From contig JAQWOJ010000058.1 in NCBI GenBank assembly GCA_029245905.1, positions 1 through 35,535 on the forward strand: a stretch of 35,535 bases of DNA, in the 5' to 3' direction. This document shows positions 23,248-31,244 of this stretch, one piece after another. The position numbers and the translations under genes are program-made. Source of the DNA: Gammaproteobacteria bacterium (GTDB lineage: Bacteria > Pseudomonadota > Gammaproteobacteria > Pseudomonadales > Pseudohongiellaceae). The first letter of the stretch is position 1; every line of letters starts with the position of its first letter. The notes below the pieces were generated by a model. That model saw only the letters and a list, made by a program, of their open reading frames with translations, was not told the origin of the DNA and did not search any database.

Positions 23248-24234
23248 ATGAAAAGAACAACCTCCTTTTTATCTATCTTGGGTTTTACTTTTTTGATTGC
23301 ACCAAGCTATGGCGATGTTCCCGTCACGAAGTGGGGCAAGCCAAGCTTACAGGGCAACTGGGATTTCAGAACTGTTACTCCTTTCCAGAGGCCGGCGTCT
23401 TTTGCAGATAAAGAATTTTTGACGGAGGGAGAAATAGAAGAATTCGAAGCGGCAATAATTGCCGGCCGTGAGGCGCGGGCGGCCGCGAATTTCGATGGCG
23501 AATACGATCAACGGGATCTCGATGTTGGCTACAATCAGTTTTATCTGGATCAAGGCACGACGATGACAACAACTATGCGCACCTCTCAATTGATCTACCC
23601 AACGGATGGTCGTATGCCTGCTATGACACAGAGGGGTCGTGAGACTGCTGCTTATTTTCGTGCCTTGCAGAGCCGCTCACCGGAGGGTCCAGAGGACCGT
23701 AATCTTTACGATCGTTGTATCCTAGGTTTCAATGCGGGACCTCCTATGAGATCAGGCGCTTACAATAATATTATGAAGTTAGTGCAAACAGAAGGTCACG
23801 TAGCGATTATGGTCGAGATGGTCAATGACCACCGAATTATACCGACTAACATGAGTGGTCCAGATTTGCCTGACGATATGCGTTTATGGAAAGGTGATTC
23901 GAGAGGGTATTGGGATGGAGACACGTTCGTTGTTGATACTAAAAACTTAACCCATTTGAGCAGGTTTAGCGGGACGGGCCAGAATATGGTTTTAACTGAG
24001 CGCTTTACTCGACTCGATGAAAATAGGTTGGAGTATATGTGGACGGTTGATGATCCCGAAATGTTTGAAGACAAATTTACAGCGGTGGTCGAGATGCAGT
24101 TAACTGACGATGATGTTTTCGAATATGCTTGTCATGAGGCTAATTACGCGATGCCGTTGATGCTGAGTGGTGCTCGAAAACAAGAAGCCTCTGGTGAAGA
24201 CGATGATACCTGGCTCCCCAGCTGGTCTCGCTAG
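23248..24234 (+). CDS. Exported protein of unknown function, paralogue E
   Basis: The 328-residue product has a signal peptide (residues 1-22, ends P-S-Y-G-D) and the complete motif order of the unknown family: L-Q-G-N-W-D-F-R-T-V-T-P-F-Q-R-P near 34-48, R-T-S-Q-L-I-Y-P-T-D-G, D-R-C-I-L-G-F-N-A-G-P-P-M, A-Y-N-N, R-I-I-P, W-K-G-D-S-R-G-Y-W-D-G-D-T-F-V-V-D-T-K-N-L, L-T-E-R-F, and Y-A-C-H-E-A-N-Y at the end. The Gly of A-C-H-E-G-N-Y is Ala here. C-I-L-G-F-N-x-G-P-P-M makes it closest to paralogue A by eye. GAGGAAA precedes the ATG. It closes the DUF6152 unit; 31 bases later the DUF418 gene begins. Confidence 0.84.
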   Translation: MKRTTSFLSILGFTFLIAPSYGDVPVTKWGKPSLQGNWDFRTVTPFQRPASFADKEFLTEGEIEEFEAAIIAGREARAAANFDGEYDQRDLDVGYNQFYLDQGTTMTTTMRTSQLIYPTDGRMPAMTQRGRETAAYFRALQSRSPEGPEDRNLYDRCILGFNAGPPMRSGAYNNIMKLVQTEGHVAIMVEMVNDHRIIPTNMSGPDLPDDMRLWKGDSRGYWDGDTFVVDTKNLTHLSRFSGTGQNMVLTERFTRLDENRLEYMWTVDDPEMFEDKFTAVVEMQLTDDDVFEYACHEANYAMPLMLSGARKQEASGEDDDTWLPSWSR

Positions 24235-24265
24235 AAAGCTAGGCTCAGTCAATTAGTCTGCGTGT

Positions 24266-24778
24266 ATGAATAATTCAACTGACACGTCGACACCTGGAAT
24301 TACATCTTCCCTAAGCCCCGTTAGGCAACAGCAAAGAATTCGGTCAATCGACACGTTACGTGGAGTTGCCTTATTGGGTATCCTATTGCTGAACATAATT
24401 GCTTTTTCTGGGCCGTTAGCAACCTACTTTGATCCGTCAGCGGGTGAGAGAGTTGCGGGTCTCGACCTCGCTGTCGCGATGTTCGTGGATATCTGGGCCG
24501 AAGGTGCATTCAGAGCGATATTCTCCATGTTGTTTGGCGCTGGGCTGCTCATTTTCTTTGCAAAGCCAGGTATCCCTGAGAGCGCTATAAAATCAATTTA
24601 TTATCGCCGCACCTGGTTGCTAGTCGGATTTGGTCTTGTCAATTCCTATCTTTTGCTTTGGGTCGGAGATATTCTCTATGCATATGGAGTTACCGGCCTT
24701 TTCTATATTTTTTTAGGAACTTATCTGCCAAGAGACTGGCTTTATGCTCGGCGACGCTATTTCTTCTTCTTGGTCTAA
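24266..24778 (+). CDS. DUF418 (YeiB-like) membrane protein, N-terminal part before a frameshift
   Basis: The reading frame from the ATG at 24266 gives the first part of a polytopic DUF418 protein: a polar N-terminal tail, then R-I-R-S-I-D-T-L-R-G-V-A-L-L-G-I-L-L-L-N-type entry, a second membrane segment near I-F-S-M-L-F-G-A-G-L-L, and a third ending L-L-W-V-G-D-I-L. The frame is correct up to a run of seven T at 24708-24714. After that it reads through unrelated residues to a stop at 24776, while the DUF418 continuation is in the next frame. The protein is therefore either broken or made from an mRNA or sequence with one more T. Relatives are inner-membrane proteins of the acyltransferase-related COG2311 group, with no settled function. 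Confidence 0.75.
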   Translation: MNNSTDTSTPGITSSLSPVRQQQRIRSIDTLRGVALLGILLLNIIAFSGPLATYFDPSAGERVAGLDLAVAMFVDIWAEGAFRAIFSMLFGAGLLIFFAKPGIPESAIKSIYYRRTWLLVGFGLVNSYLLLWVGDILYAYGVTGLFYIFLGTYLPRDWLYARRRYFFFLV

Positions 24779-25584
24779 TTCATACAGGCAATTATCTCGG
24801 TACTCGTTTGGTATATGAAGAATACCAGGCAGTGATTTCTTTGACAGACGAAGTAGAACTCTCTGAGAGGCAGAATCAGTCGTTAGAAAACTGGGATTTC
24901 TACCTGCAGCAACAACTAGCGGCGCCGGAACAAATCGCAATGGAAATGGAAATACGCAAGCAAGGCTATTTAGAGAATTTTACCTTTTCTGCTGAGATAA
25001 ATATTTTTTTTCAAACCGTGAACTTTTTGGTTAATTCGTTTTGGGACGCGGCTGCCATGATGTTGCTGGGAATGGCATTTATGAAATGGAATATTTTTGA
25101 CGCATCTCGTGATCTAAATTTTTATATAAGGATGATGATTTTTGGTTTCGGTGTTGGCCTTACTGTTAATTCTTGGGAAATGGTTATTTATGTGAGCAAC
25201 GGCTTCGAACCTTTTTGGTCGGCCGCGGCGAGGCCAACTTATGACGTAGGGCGCCTTGGGATGGCGATAGGCTATATCGGTACGGTCATGTTGATGTGCA
25301 AATTAGAAGTTCTTTCTAGAATACGTCATGCCCTAGCTTGCGTTGGTCAGATGGCGTTAACAAACTATTTAGCCCAATCGATTATTTGCAATATTATCTT
25401 TCTTGGGTTCGGCTTTGGGATGTTTGGTCAAATGCAGAGGGCAGAGATTTATTATGTAGTCTTTGGGGTCTGGATTTTTCAGCTTGTATTCAGTGTCCTT
25501 TGGTTGAGGAGCTATCGTTACGGTCCGGCTGAATGGTTATGGCGGAGTCTCACTTATAAAAAGGCACAGTTGTTGAAGTTGTAA
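24715..25584 (+). CDS. DUF418 (YeiB-like) membrane protein, C-terminal part after a frameshift
   Basis: From 24715 the shifted frame continues the same protein: F-R-N-L-S-A-K-R-L-A-L then F-L-L-L-G-L-I, an amphipathic region with charged residues, and a set of membrane segments (A-A-M-M-L-L-G-M-A-F, M-I-F-G-F-G-V-G-L, and the DUF418 domain with Q-M-A-L-T-N-Y-L-A-Q-S and the final G-P-A-E-W-L-W-R-S-L-T). That last motif is the classic DUF418 end. Adding one T at 24708-24714 would join this to the upstream part as one protein of 439 residues, a normal length for the family. No good start codon with a ribosome binding site opens this part on its own; the TTG at 24658 only defines the open frame. 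Confidence 0.75.
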   Translation, partial: RNLSAKRLALCSATLFLLLGLIHTGNYLGTRLVYEEYQAVISLTDEVELSERQNQSLENWDFYLQQQLAAPEQIAMEMEIRKQGYLENFTFSAEINIFFQTVNFLVNSFWDAAAMMLLGMAFMKWNIFDASRDLNFYIRMMIFGFGVGLTVNSWEMVIYVSNGFEPFWSAAARPTYDVGRLGMAIGYIGTVMLMCKLEVLSRIRHALACVGQMALTNYLAQSIICNIIFLGFGFGMFGQMQRAEIYYVVFGVWIFQLVFSVLWLRSYRYGPAEWLWRSLTYKKAQLLKL

Positions 25585-25603
25585 TCTGAGTGAGTAAATT
25601 ATT

Positions 25604-26383
25604 ATGGATTTTGAATTTCTTTCAATCAAGCGAGACCATGAAATAGCTTATTTGACTTTAAATAGGCCGGAGTGTGGTAACGCGTTAAATCTATCTTTGA
25701 TGCGTGAAATAACCGAAGCTGCTTATTCATTTAAATACGATACTGAGACCCGAGTCATCGTGTTTAAAGGGAAGGGTAAGAATTTTTGTGTGGGTGCTGA
25801 CCTTAAGGATAAAGAGCGTTGGACGTCTGGTGAATCTGGAGATTTATTGAATAAAACAAGGTTGACTCAAATTGGTAGGGACTTAATTGAAGCCATCATT
25901 AACGTTAATCAGATTACGATCGCCAGCGTGCAGGGCGCTGCAGCTGGTGGAGGCGCCTGCATTCCTTCTGCTTGCGATTTTCGTATAGCTTCAAAAGACT
26001 GTGTTCTAGGTTACCCAGAAGTCAAATTGGGTATGAATCTCAGTTGGGGTGCATTGCCCCTTTGTTACAACTTGGTCGGGCCTGCTATTACCAAGCGGTT
26101 GATTATTGGAGGAGAACTAGAGACTGCGAAGGACCTATTGTGTTGGGGATTTATGGATGAGGTGGTTGATTCTGAAGAGTTAGATTCCAGAGTTTTTGAG
26201 TTGGCTAAATATTATGGAGAAAGGCCTCCTATGGCGGCACAGATGATCAAGCGAGGAATAAACGCGATCCAGATGACAAGCGCCGCCACAATGCATATGG
26301 ACGGTGATCAAAACGCACTTGCGACCTTGGGAGATGACTTTAAGGAGGCGCGCAAGGCATTTCTCGATAAAGTAAAAGGATAA
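25604..26383 (+). CDS. Enoyl-CoA hydratase/isomerase (crotonase) family protein
   Basis: The 259-residue cytoplasmic protein has the crotonase fold, which handles acyl-CoA thioesters. L-N-R-P-E-C-G-N-A-L-N at 19-29, the oxyanion region F-C-V-G-A-D-L-K near 65, and A-A-A-G-G-G-A-C-I-P near 113-121 are clear. In enoyl-CoA hydratases two glutamates act. The second is kept as Glu139 (G-Y-P-E-V-K-L-G), but the first, normally after G-G-G in G-G-G-C-E, is replaced (G-G-G-A-C-I). A classical hydratase reaction is therefore doubtful, and isomerase, hydrolase or another crotonase activity is more likely. It starts 19 bases after the DUF418 stop and may be cotranscribed with it. The CoA substrate is not indicated by its neighbours. 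Confidence 0.87.
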   Translation: MDFEFLSIKRDHEIAYLTLNRPECGNALNLSLMREITEAAYSFKYDTETRVIVFKGKGKNFCVGADLKDKERWTSGESGDLLNKTRLTQIGRDLIEAIINVNQITIASVQGAAAGGGACIPSACDFRIASKDCVLGYPEVKLGMNLSWGALPLCYNLVGPAITKRLIIGGELETAKDLLCWGFMDEVVDSEELDSRVFELAKYYGERPPMAAQMIKRGINAIQMTSAATMHMDGDQNALATLGDDFKEARKAFLDKVKG

Positions 26384-26402
26384 AGTCAACTCTAGGGCTA
26401 AC

Positions 26403-26438
26403 GGCAATAACGGCGGTAAACAGCAAGTGTTTATTGCC
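26403..26438. repeat. Inverted repeat downstream of the crotonase gene
   Basis: GGCAATAA at 26403-26410 pairs with TTATTGCC at 26431-26438, and AAACA and TGTTT inside the loop can extend the stem around a bulge. No U-tract follows on either strand, so it is not a typical terminator. It lies 20 bases after the crotonase stop in a 203-base gap that otherwise shows nothing. Confidence 0.5.
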
Positions 26439-26586
26439 AATTGAATTTCAAACCATTACCATGCTGACCGGTTTGAACTCGCCGCACTTCTGCTCGGGAT
26501 CAGACCTTCAATTTTAAGATTTCGTTCATCGAATTTCTCGACTCTCGCAAATAAAGCAGCCGAATACGGCGGTTGGCACGTAAGCC

Positions 26587-27966
26587 ATGTGGTTAGAAAA
26601 ATTACATTTTAAAAAAAGCACCATGATTGAATTGGTGAAAATTGCACTACCGATGGTGGTCTCGCAGGGTACATTTGCGGTTATGATTTTCACTGATCGC
26701 TATTTTATGTCTCAAATTGACGCTATTCATATGGCGGCAGCATTAGGTGGAGGGGTCGCAGCCTTTTTTTCCTTTTGTTTCTTTACAGGGCTTTTTTCTT
26801 ATGCGAATGCACTTACTGCCCAGTATTTAGGTGCGGGTGAGCATTCGAAGTGTCCGAAGGTGGTTACTCAAGGCATTGTCATGACGATAATGTGTTCGCC
26901 TTTGCTTGTTGTCATTGCATACTTTGTTTCCGGTATCTTCGAAGGTTTGGGCCATGACCCTAAGCAATTAGAGCTAGAGAGAACCTATTATTTAATACTA
27001 ATGATGGGAGTTGTCGTTACGTTGGCAAAGACTTGTATTTCTTCTTACTTTGCCGGAATAGGGCGAACCAATACCGTTATGATCTGTGATGTCGGTGGTA
27101 TGGTTTGTAATGTGCCTCTTTGTTACGTGATGGTGTTTGGTAAATTGGGATTCCCGGCACTGGGGATAATTGGTGCAGGAGTCTCGACGATTATAGCTAG
27201 CACATTTGCGTTTTTGTTTTTTGCGTTCTTTTACTTCAGAAAGGAGCACCGAGACACTTTCTGTGTGATGGATTCCTTCCGTTTGGACTGGCCTATCTTG
27301 CGTCGCTTTTTAAGGTTAGGGTTTCCCTCGGGGCTTGAGCTTTTTCTAAATATGGCTGCCTTTAATTTATTCTTACTCATGTTCCAGTCTTACGGTGTTG
27401 TTCAAGGAGCTTCCGCAGCAATAGTTTTCAATTGGGATCTATTGTCATTTGTGCCCATGATCGGACTGAATATCGGTGTGATCAGTTTAATAGGACGTTT
27501 TGTCGGTGCCAATAATATGGCACGCACAGACGAGGTCATGGCGGCTGGATTCGTGATAGGGATAATTTATTCTTCCATTTTAGCGGTCATTTATATTACC
27601 TTCCGCTTTCCGTTAGTGGAAATTTTTACGCCTCCGACCGGAGATTTCTCTGAGATAAGAGAGCTCTCCGCATTTATGATGATAGGTCTTTCTAGTTATG
27701 TTATTGCTGACGCCTTAATTATCGTTTCGGGAGGTGTTTTGCGCGGCGCTGGGGACACCCGATGGCTGATGTACGCCTCGGTAGCGTTACATTGGTTAAT
27801 GTTGTTGGTCCAGTACTACGTCATTTTGGTTTGGGAATATGGCCCTCAAGCCTCTTGGTTGACCTTTTGTATGATGATTATTCTCAGCGCAGTTGTTTAT
27901 TTATGGCGATTAAGAAGTGGAGTCTGGCGTGAACCTGAAAGGCTGAAACAGGTAATGGCTGAATAG
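26587..27966 (+). CDS. MATE family efflux transporter
   Basis: The 459-residue protein is an inner-membrane MATE (multidrug and toxic compound extrusion) transporter. About twelve hydrophobic segments are visible in two halves. The first half has I-A-L-P-M-V-V-S-Q then D-R-Y-F-M-S, G-L-F-S-Y-A-N-A-L-T-A-Q-Y-L-G-A-G, and S-Y-F-A-G-I-G-R-T-N-T. The second has R-L-G-F-P-S-G-L-E-L-F, G-R-F-V-G-A-N-N and G-V-L-R-G-A-G-D-T-R. MATE proteins export organic cations in exchange for sodium or protons; the coupling ion cannot be told. The ATG at 26587 lacks a clear ribosome binding site, and an internal ATG at 26623 just before the first membrane segment is an alternative. It stands 203 bases from the crotonase gene and 90 from DUF3500. 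Confidence 0.9.
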   Translation: MWLEKLHFKKSTMIELVKIALPMVVSQGTFAVMIFTDRYFMSQIDAIHMAAALGGGVAAFFSFCFFTGLFSYANALTAQYLGAGEHSKCPKVVTQGIVMTIMCSPLLVVIAYFVSGIFEGLGHDPKQLELERTYYLILMMGVVVTLAKTCISSYFAGIGRTNTVMICDVGGMVCNVPLCYVMVFGKLGFPALGIIGAGVSTIIASTFAFLFFAFFYFRKEHRDTFCVMDSFRLDWPILRRFLRLGFPSGLELFLNMAAFNLFLLMFQSYGVVQGASAAIVFNWDLLSFVPMIGLNIGVISLIGRFVGANNMARTDEVMAAGFVIGIIYSSILAVIYITFRFPLVEIFTPPTGDFSEIRELSAFMMIGLSSYVIADALIIVSGGVLRGAGDTRWLMYASVALHWLMLLVQYYVILVWEYGPQASWLTFCMMIILSAVVYLWRLRSGVWREPERLKQVMAE

Positions 27967-28056
27967 GACCCGCACCGAGTGGTTGCAGACTTCGTTCTTT
28001 GCAGTTAGCCTTTAAGCTCAAAGGGAAAGCTAAAAATATTTGAGAGCGAACTTGCC

Positions 28057-29268
28057 ATGAAATTACTAAGAAGAATAGTTAAACCAGCAGTTTTATCGAT
28101 CGTAGGCTCTATGCTTTTTGCTACTACGATACTTTCCCAATCGCAGTATCCGATAAACCTACTGGAGCAAAAAGGCATTTTTTCAGCTGGAGCTGCAAGA
28201 GCATTAGGCCAGCCATTTCGAGGTGTTGCTACTTCAGGCGGTATTGAGTTAGGTTTATTCCCAATTAAGTCCACTGGTGTTTCCACGGCGCCAATCAGGG
28301 AAGCAGCTGATAATTTTCTAGCGACGTTAAGCACGGCTGATTTATCTCGTACTCACTTTGCGATTAACGATCCCGAATGGCGCGATTGGTCTAATGTCGA
28401 TGTTGGGATTTTCCCACGTCGGGGCATCAGCCTAGAAGATATGACTGAGGCGCAAAAAGACGCGGCATGGAATCTTCTCATGGTGGCTTTGAGTGCTGAG
28501 GGCTTTGAGCAAACACAAAATATTATGAAGACGGAGCAAACTTTGTTTGAAATAAATGGCGAGCCAATTCGCTATGGAACGGAGAAGTACTATTTTACGA
28601 TGATGGGTGTACCTTCGGATGTTAGCCCTTGGGGGTTTCAGCTTGATGGTCATCATTTGGTTATTAATTACTTCGTTTTAGGAGATCAGGTGGTAATGAC
28701 GCCGGCTTTTTGGGGTGGCGAGCCTGTTTACGCAGACTCAGGCATATATGAGGGAAATCATATTTTGCAAGAAGAGCAAGATACCGGTCTTGAGCTAATG
28801 CAGTCTTTGAGCGCCGACCAAAAAGAAAGAGCGACCTTGGATCCGAATAAAGTTCGCAATAACCAAATTGCAGCAGCGAACCAAGATAATTTAACTCTCG
28901 ATTTTGAAGGTATCAAGGGAAGCGAATTTGATAGTCAGCAGAAGCTTGGGCTGCTAAACGTTATAAGGTCATTCATTGGTGCTTTGCGGACCCCACATGC
29001 TGAGGTAACAATGGATGAAATAGGGCAATACTTAGATGATACTTATTTCGCTTGGGTAGGCGGATATGAAGATGATGCGATTTTTTATTATCGGGTTCAT
29101 AGTCCGGTCATTCTCATCGAATTTGATCATCAGGGACCGGTTGGTTCCCTCCACAAAAATGAAGCAGGTGTGCCGACGCGCGATCATATCCATACGATGG
29201 TGAGGACGCCGAATGGGAATGACTATGGGAAAAACCTATTGGCCCAGCACCTGGCGGAAGAGCATTAG
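28057..29268 (+). CDS. DUF3500 family exported protein
   Basis: The 403-residue protein has a signal peptide (ends T-I-L-S-Q) and the DUF3500 sequence: D-N-F-L-A-T-L-S near residue 85, W-S-N-V-D-V-G-I-F-P-R-R-G, A-W-N-L-L-M-V-A-L-S, Y-Y-F-T-M-M-G-V-P-S, W-G-F-Q-L-D-G-H-H-L-V-I-N-Y, and the C-terminal I-E-F-D-H-Q-G-P-V then R-D-H-I-H-T-M-V-R-T-P-N-G-N-D-Y-G. The several conserved His residues in the last two motifs suggest a metal or catalytic site, but the family has no established activity. It sits upstream of the gamma-glutamyltransferase-family gene by 93 bases on the same strand. Confidence 0.87.
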   Translation: MKLLRRIVKPAVLSIVGSMLFATTILSQSQYPINLLEQKGIFSAGAARALGQPFRGVATSGGIELGLFPIKSTGVSTAPIREAADNFLATLSTADLSRTHFAINDPEWRDWSNVDVGIFPRRGISLEDMTEAQKDAAWNLLMVALSAEGFEQTQNIMKTEQTLFEINGEPIRYGTEKYYFTMMGVPSDVSPWGFQLDGHHLVINYFVLGDQVVMTPAFWGGEPVYADSGIYEGNHILQEEQDTGLELMQSLSADQKERATLDPNKVRNNQIAAANQDNLTLDFEGIKGSEFDSQQKLGLLNVIRSFIGALRTPHAEVTMDEIGQYLDDTYFAWVGGYEDDAIFYYRVHSPVILIEFDHQGPVGSLHKNEAGVPTRDHIHTMVRTPNGNDYGKNLLAQHLAEEH

Positions 29269-29361
29269 AGCTCAGCTTTGTCTTGTATTTAAGAAACCAT
29301 GTAGAAAAAACTAAAGCTGCCTGGGCTTTAACTTAATGCCACTGATGGGAGAATTAAAATA

Positions 29362-31176
29362 ATGTGCGGTTCTAAACTTATGGTCGGATTTGGTTTGGCC
29401 CTCTATACGGGTCTATTGACGGCGCAATCGCCCAACCCCTTCGGTATACCTTCAGAGGAATCTCCAACCCCAGCCGCCAATGTCGTTGTGGCAGCTGGTT
29501 CTCGGGGTCAGGGATGGTTGGGTCAGGGTCGGTCAGAGGTCATAGCGCGTCACGGTATTGTTGCTACGAGCGATACCCTTGCAGCTCAGGCGGGATTGGA
29601 AATTTTGCAAAATGGCGGCAATGCGATCGACGCGGCCGTAGCAGCAGGGGCCGTGCTTGACGTTACATCGCAGAACGATACTGGTTTAGCAGGAGATCTA
29701 TTCGCCCTGGTTTACATTGCTGAAGAAAAGAAATTGTATGCGTTGAATTCTGCCGGCTGGGCGCCTGCGGGCTGGACTCCTGAATTTTTTAAAGAGAATC
29801 TCGGTCTTGAAAGTGTGCCCGGGATCGGGGTGAACGCTGCGACTGTTCCCGGAGCAATTTCGGGTTACGATGCTTTGCTTGAGAAATTTGGCACCCTAGG
29901 GTTCAGAGAGACATTTGAGCGAGCGGCGCACATTGCCGAGGAAGGTTGGGGTCAGGGAGAGCGACGCCATCGTGATCTGATCTCTTCAGAGAATAAACTT
30001 CAGGGTGATGAATATTCTGCTGAGGTCTTTTTGGAGAATGGAAAAACACCAGACTTATACAAAATTATTAGAAACCCCGACTTGGCGAATGCTTTGCGCT
30101 TAATTCAGGAGGAGGGCAGAGACGCTTTCTATAAAGGAGCCATTGCTGATGCTCTGGTCGCTAGAGTTCAGGCGGGCGGCGGGGTAATGACACATGAAGA
30201 CCTCGCTGATTTTGAGTCGGAGTGGGTTGAGCCAATCTCAACAAATTATCATGGTTACGACGTTTTTCAGTTGCCGCCACCTGGACAAGGCTGGGCGGGT
30301 TTGGAAATGTTGAACATCCTAGAGGTGTGCGCGCCGCATCATGGTTTAAATCTTGCTTCGCTGGGGCCGTCCAATCCAAACTACTGGCACTTGATGGTCG
30401 AGGCAAAGAAATTAGCATATTCTGATTTGCAAGCTTATAACGGAGATCCGCTTTTTGTTGATGTTCCTCTAGATAAATTATTAGACAAGTCCTATGCGGA
30501 GGGACTTTGCGGTCGTATCGATATGAACAAGGCATCTGCACCAGCGGTCAAAGGTGGTCTAGATGGCGGAACAATCTACCTTACGACGGCGGATCGCTGG
30601 GGAAACATGGTTTCATTTATTCATAGTATTTTTTCAGTTTATGGCTCTGGAATAACGATTCCCCCTTTCGGAATGATGCTGCACAATAGGGGCGTTGCAT
30701 TTTCTTTAGAGGCTGAATCTCCGAATGTCGTTGCTCCGAGAAAGCGCCCCTTCCACTCCATTATTGCTGGGTTTGTGATGCAAAATGACGAGCCCTTAAT
30801 GACCTTCGGAAATATGGGCGGTGCTGTTCAACCCGAGACCCACGCTCAGCATATGGTCAATGTCATTGATCATGGAATGAACATTCAAATGACTACAGAT
30901 GTCGCGCGCTTCACTCATAATCAAAGTAATAATAGGCTCTCCTTGGAGCATGATCTTTATAGTTTAGTAGGCGGAGCTTTAGGTGCGAAGGGTCATGATG
31001 TGCGTGCGGTTAGTGGTGCGGCAGTGGGTGGCTATCAAGGAATTTTGTTCACTAAAGATCCGACATTACCAGAACCAATTTATTCGCAAGAGAGTATCGA
31101 TCAAGACCGCCCAGTTAATGGTATTTATAGAGCTGGGTCAGATCACCGTAAAGATGGCGGTGCGGTTGGCTGGTAG
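29362..31176 (+). CDS. Gamma-glutamyltransferase family N-terminal nucleophile hydrolase, exported
   Basis: The 604-residue product is a gamma-glutamyltransferase family enzyme, normally made as an inactive precursor that cuts itself into two chains before a catalytic Thr. Family motifs: H-G-I-V-A-T-S-D near 65, L-Q-N-G-G-N-A-I-D-A-A-V-A near 85-97, T-V-P-G-A-I-S-G-Y near 160, P-P-P-G-Q-G-W-A-G near 310, and the cleavage region D-G-G-T-I-Y-L with Thr404 as predicted nucleophile, then T-T-A-D-R-W-G-N-M-V-S. E. coli has T-T-H-Y at the cleavage point, so the second Thr is changed to Ile here. It is probably periplasmic (signal peptide ends L-T-A-Q-S). Substrates in the family include glutathione, other gamma-glutamyl amides and acyl side chains. 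A TAAG repeat follows its stop. Confidence 0.88.
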   Translation: MCGSKLMVGFGLALYTGLLTAQSPNPFGIPSEESPTPAANVVVAAGSRGQGWLGQGRSEVIARHGIVATSDTLAAQAGLEILQNGGNAIDAAVAAGAVLDVTSQNDTGLAGDLFALVYIAEEKKLYALNSAGWAPAGWTPEFFKENLGLESVPGIGVNAATVPGAISGYDALLEKFGTLGFRETFERAAHIAEEGWGQGERRHRDLISSENKLQGDEYSAEVFLENGKTPDLYKIIRNPDLANALRLIQEEGRDAFYKGAIADALVARVQAGGGVMTHEDLADFESEWVEPISTNYHGYDVFQLPPPGQGWAGLEMLNILEVCAPHHGLNLASLGPSNPNYWHLMVEAKKLAYSDLQAYNGDPLFVDVPLDKLLDKSYAEGLCGRIDMNKASAPAVKGGLDGGTIYLTTADRWGNMVSFIHSIFSVYGSGITIPPFGMMLHNRGVAFSLEAESPNVVAPRKRPFHSIIAGFVMQNDEPLMTFGNMGGAVQPETHAQHMVNVIDHGMNIQMTTDVARFTHNQSNNRLSLEHDLYSLVGGALGAKGHDVRAVSGAAVGGYQGILFTKDPTLPEPIYSQESIDQDRPVNGIYRAGSDHRKDGGAVGW

Positions 31177-31177
31177 T

Positions 31178-31196
31178 TAAGTAAGTAAGTAAGTAA
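31178..31196. repeat. TAAG tetranucleotide repeat
   Basis: TAAG occurs four times in tandem at 31178-31193, followed by another TAA. It lies directly after the stop of the gamma-glutamyltransferase-family gene, so its copy number would not alter a protein. It places TAA in all three plus-strand frames. Confidence 0.9.
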
Positions 31197-31244
31197 TAAG
31201 AATATTAAACGCAGATGTTATTTAGAGAACGTAGGTGAACACAT

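Noticed and set aside
23347-24074. Minus-strand open frames under paralogue E
   Set aside because: Serine/arginine/proline-rich shadow translations opposite a conserved gene.
29312-29330. TAAAGC...GCTTTA hairpin before the gamma-glutamyltransferase-family gene
   Set aside because: Six base pairs with no T run; such pairs are expected by chance in AT-rich spacer.
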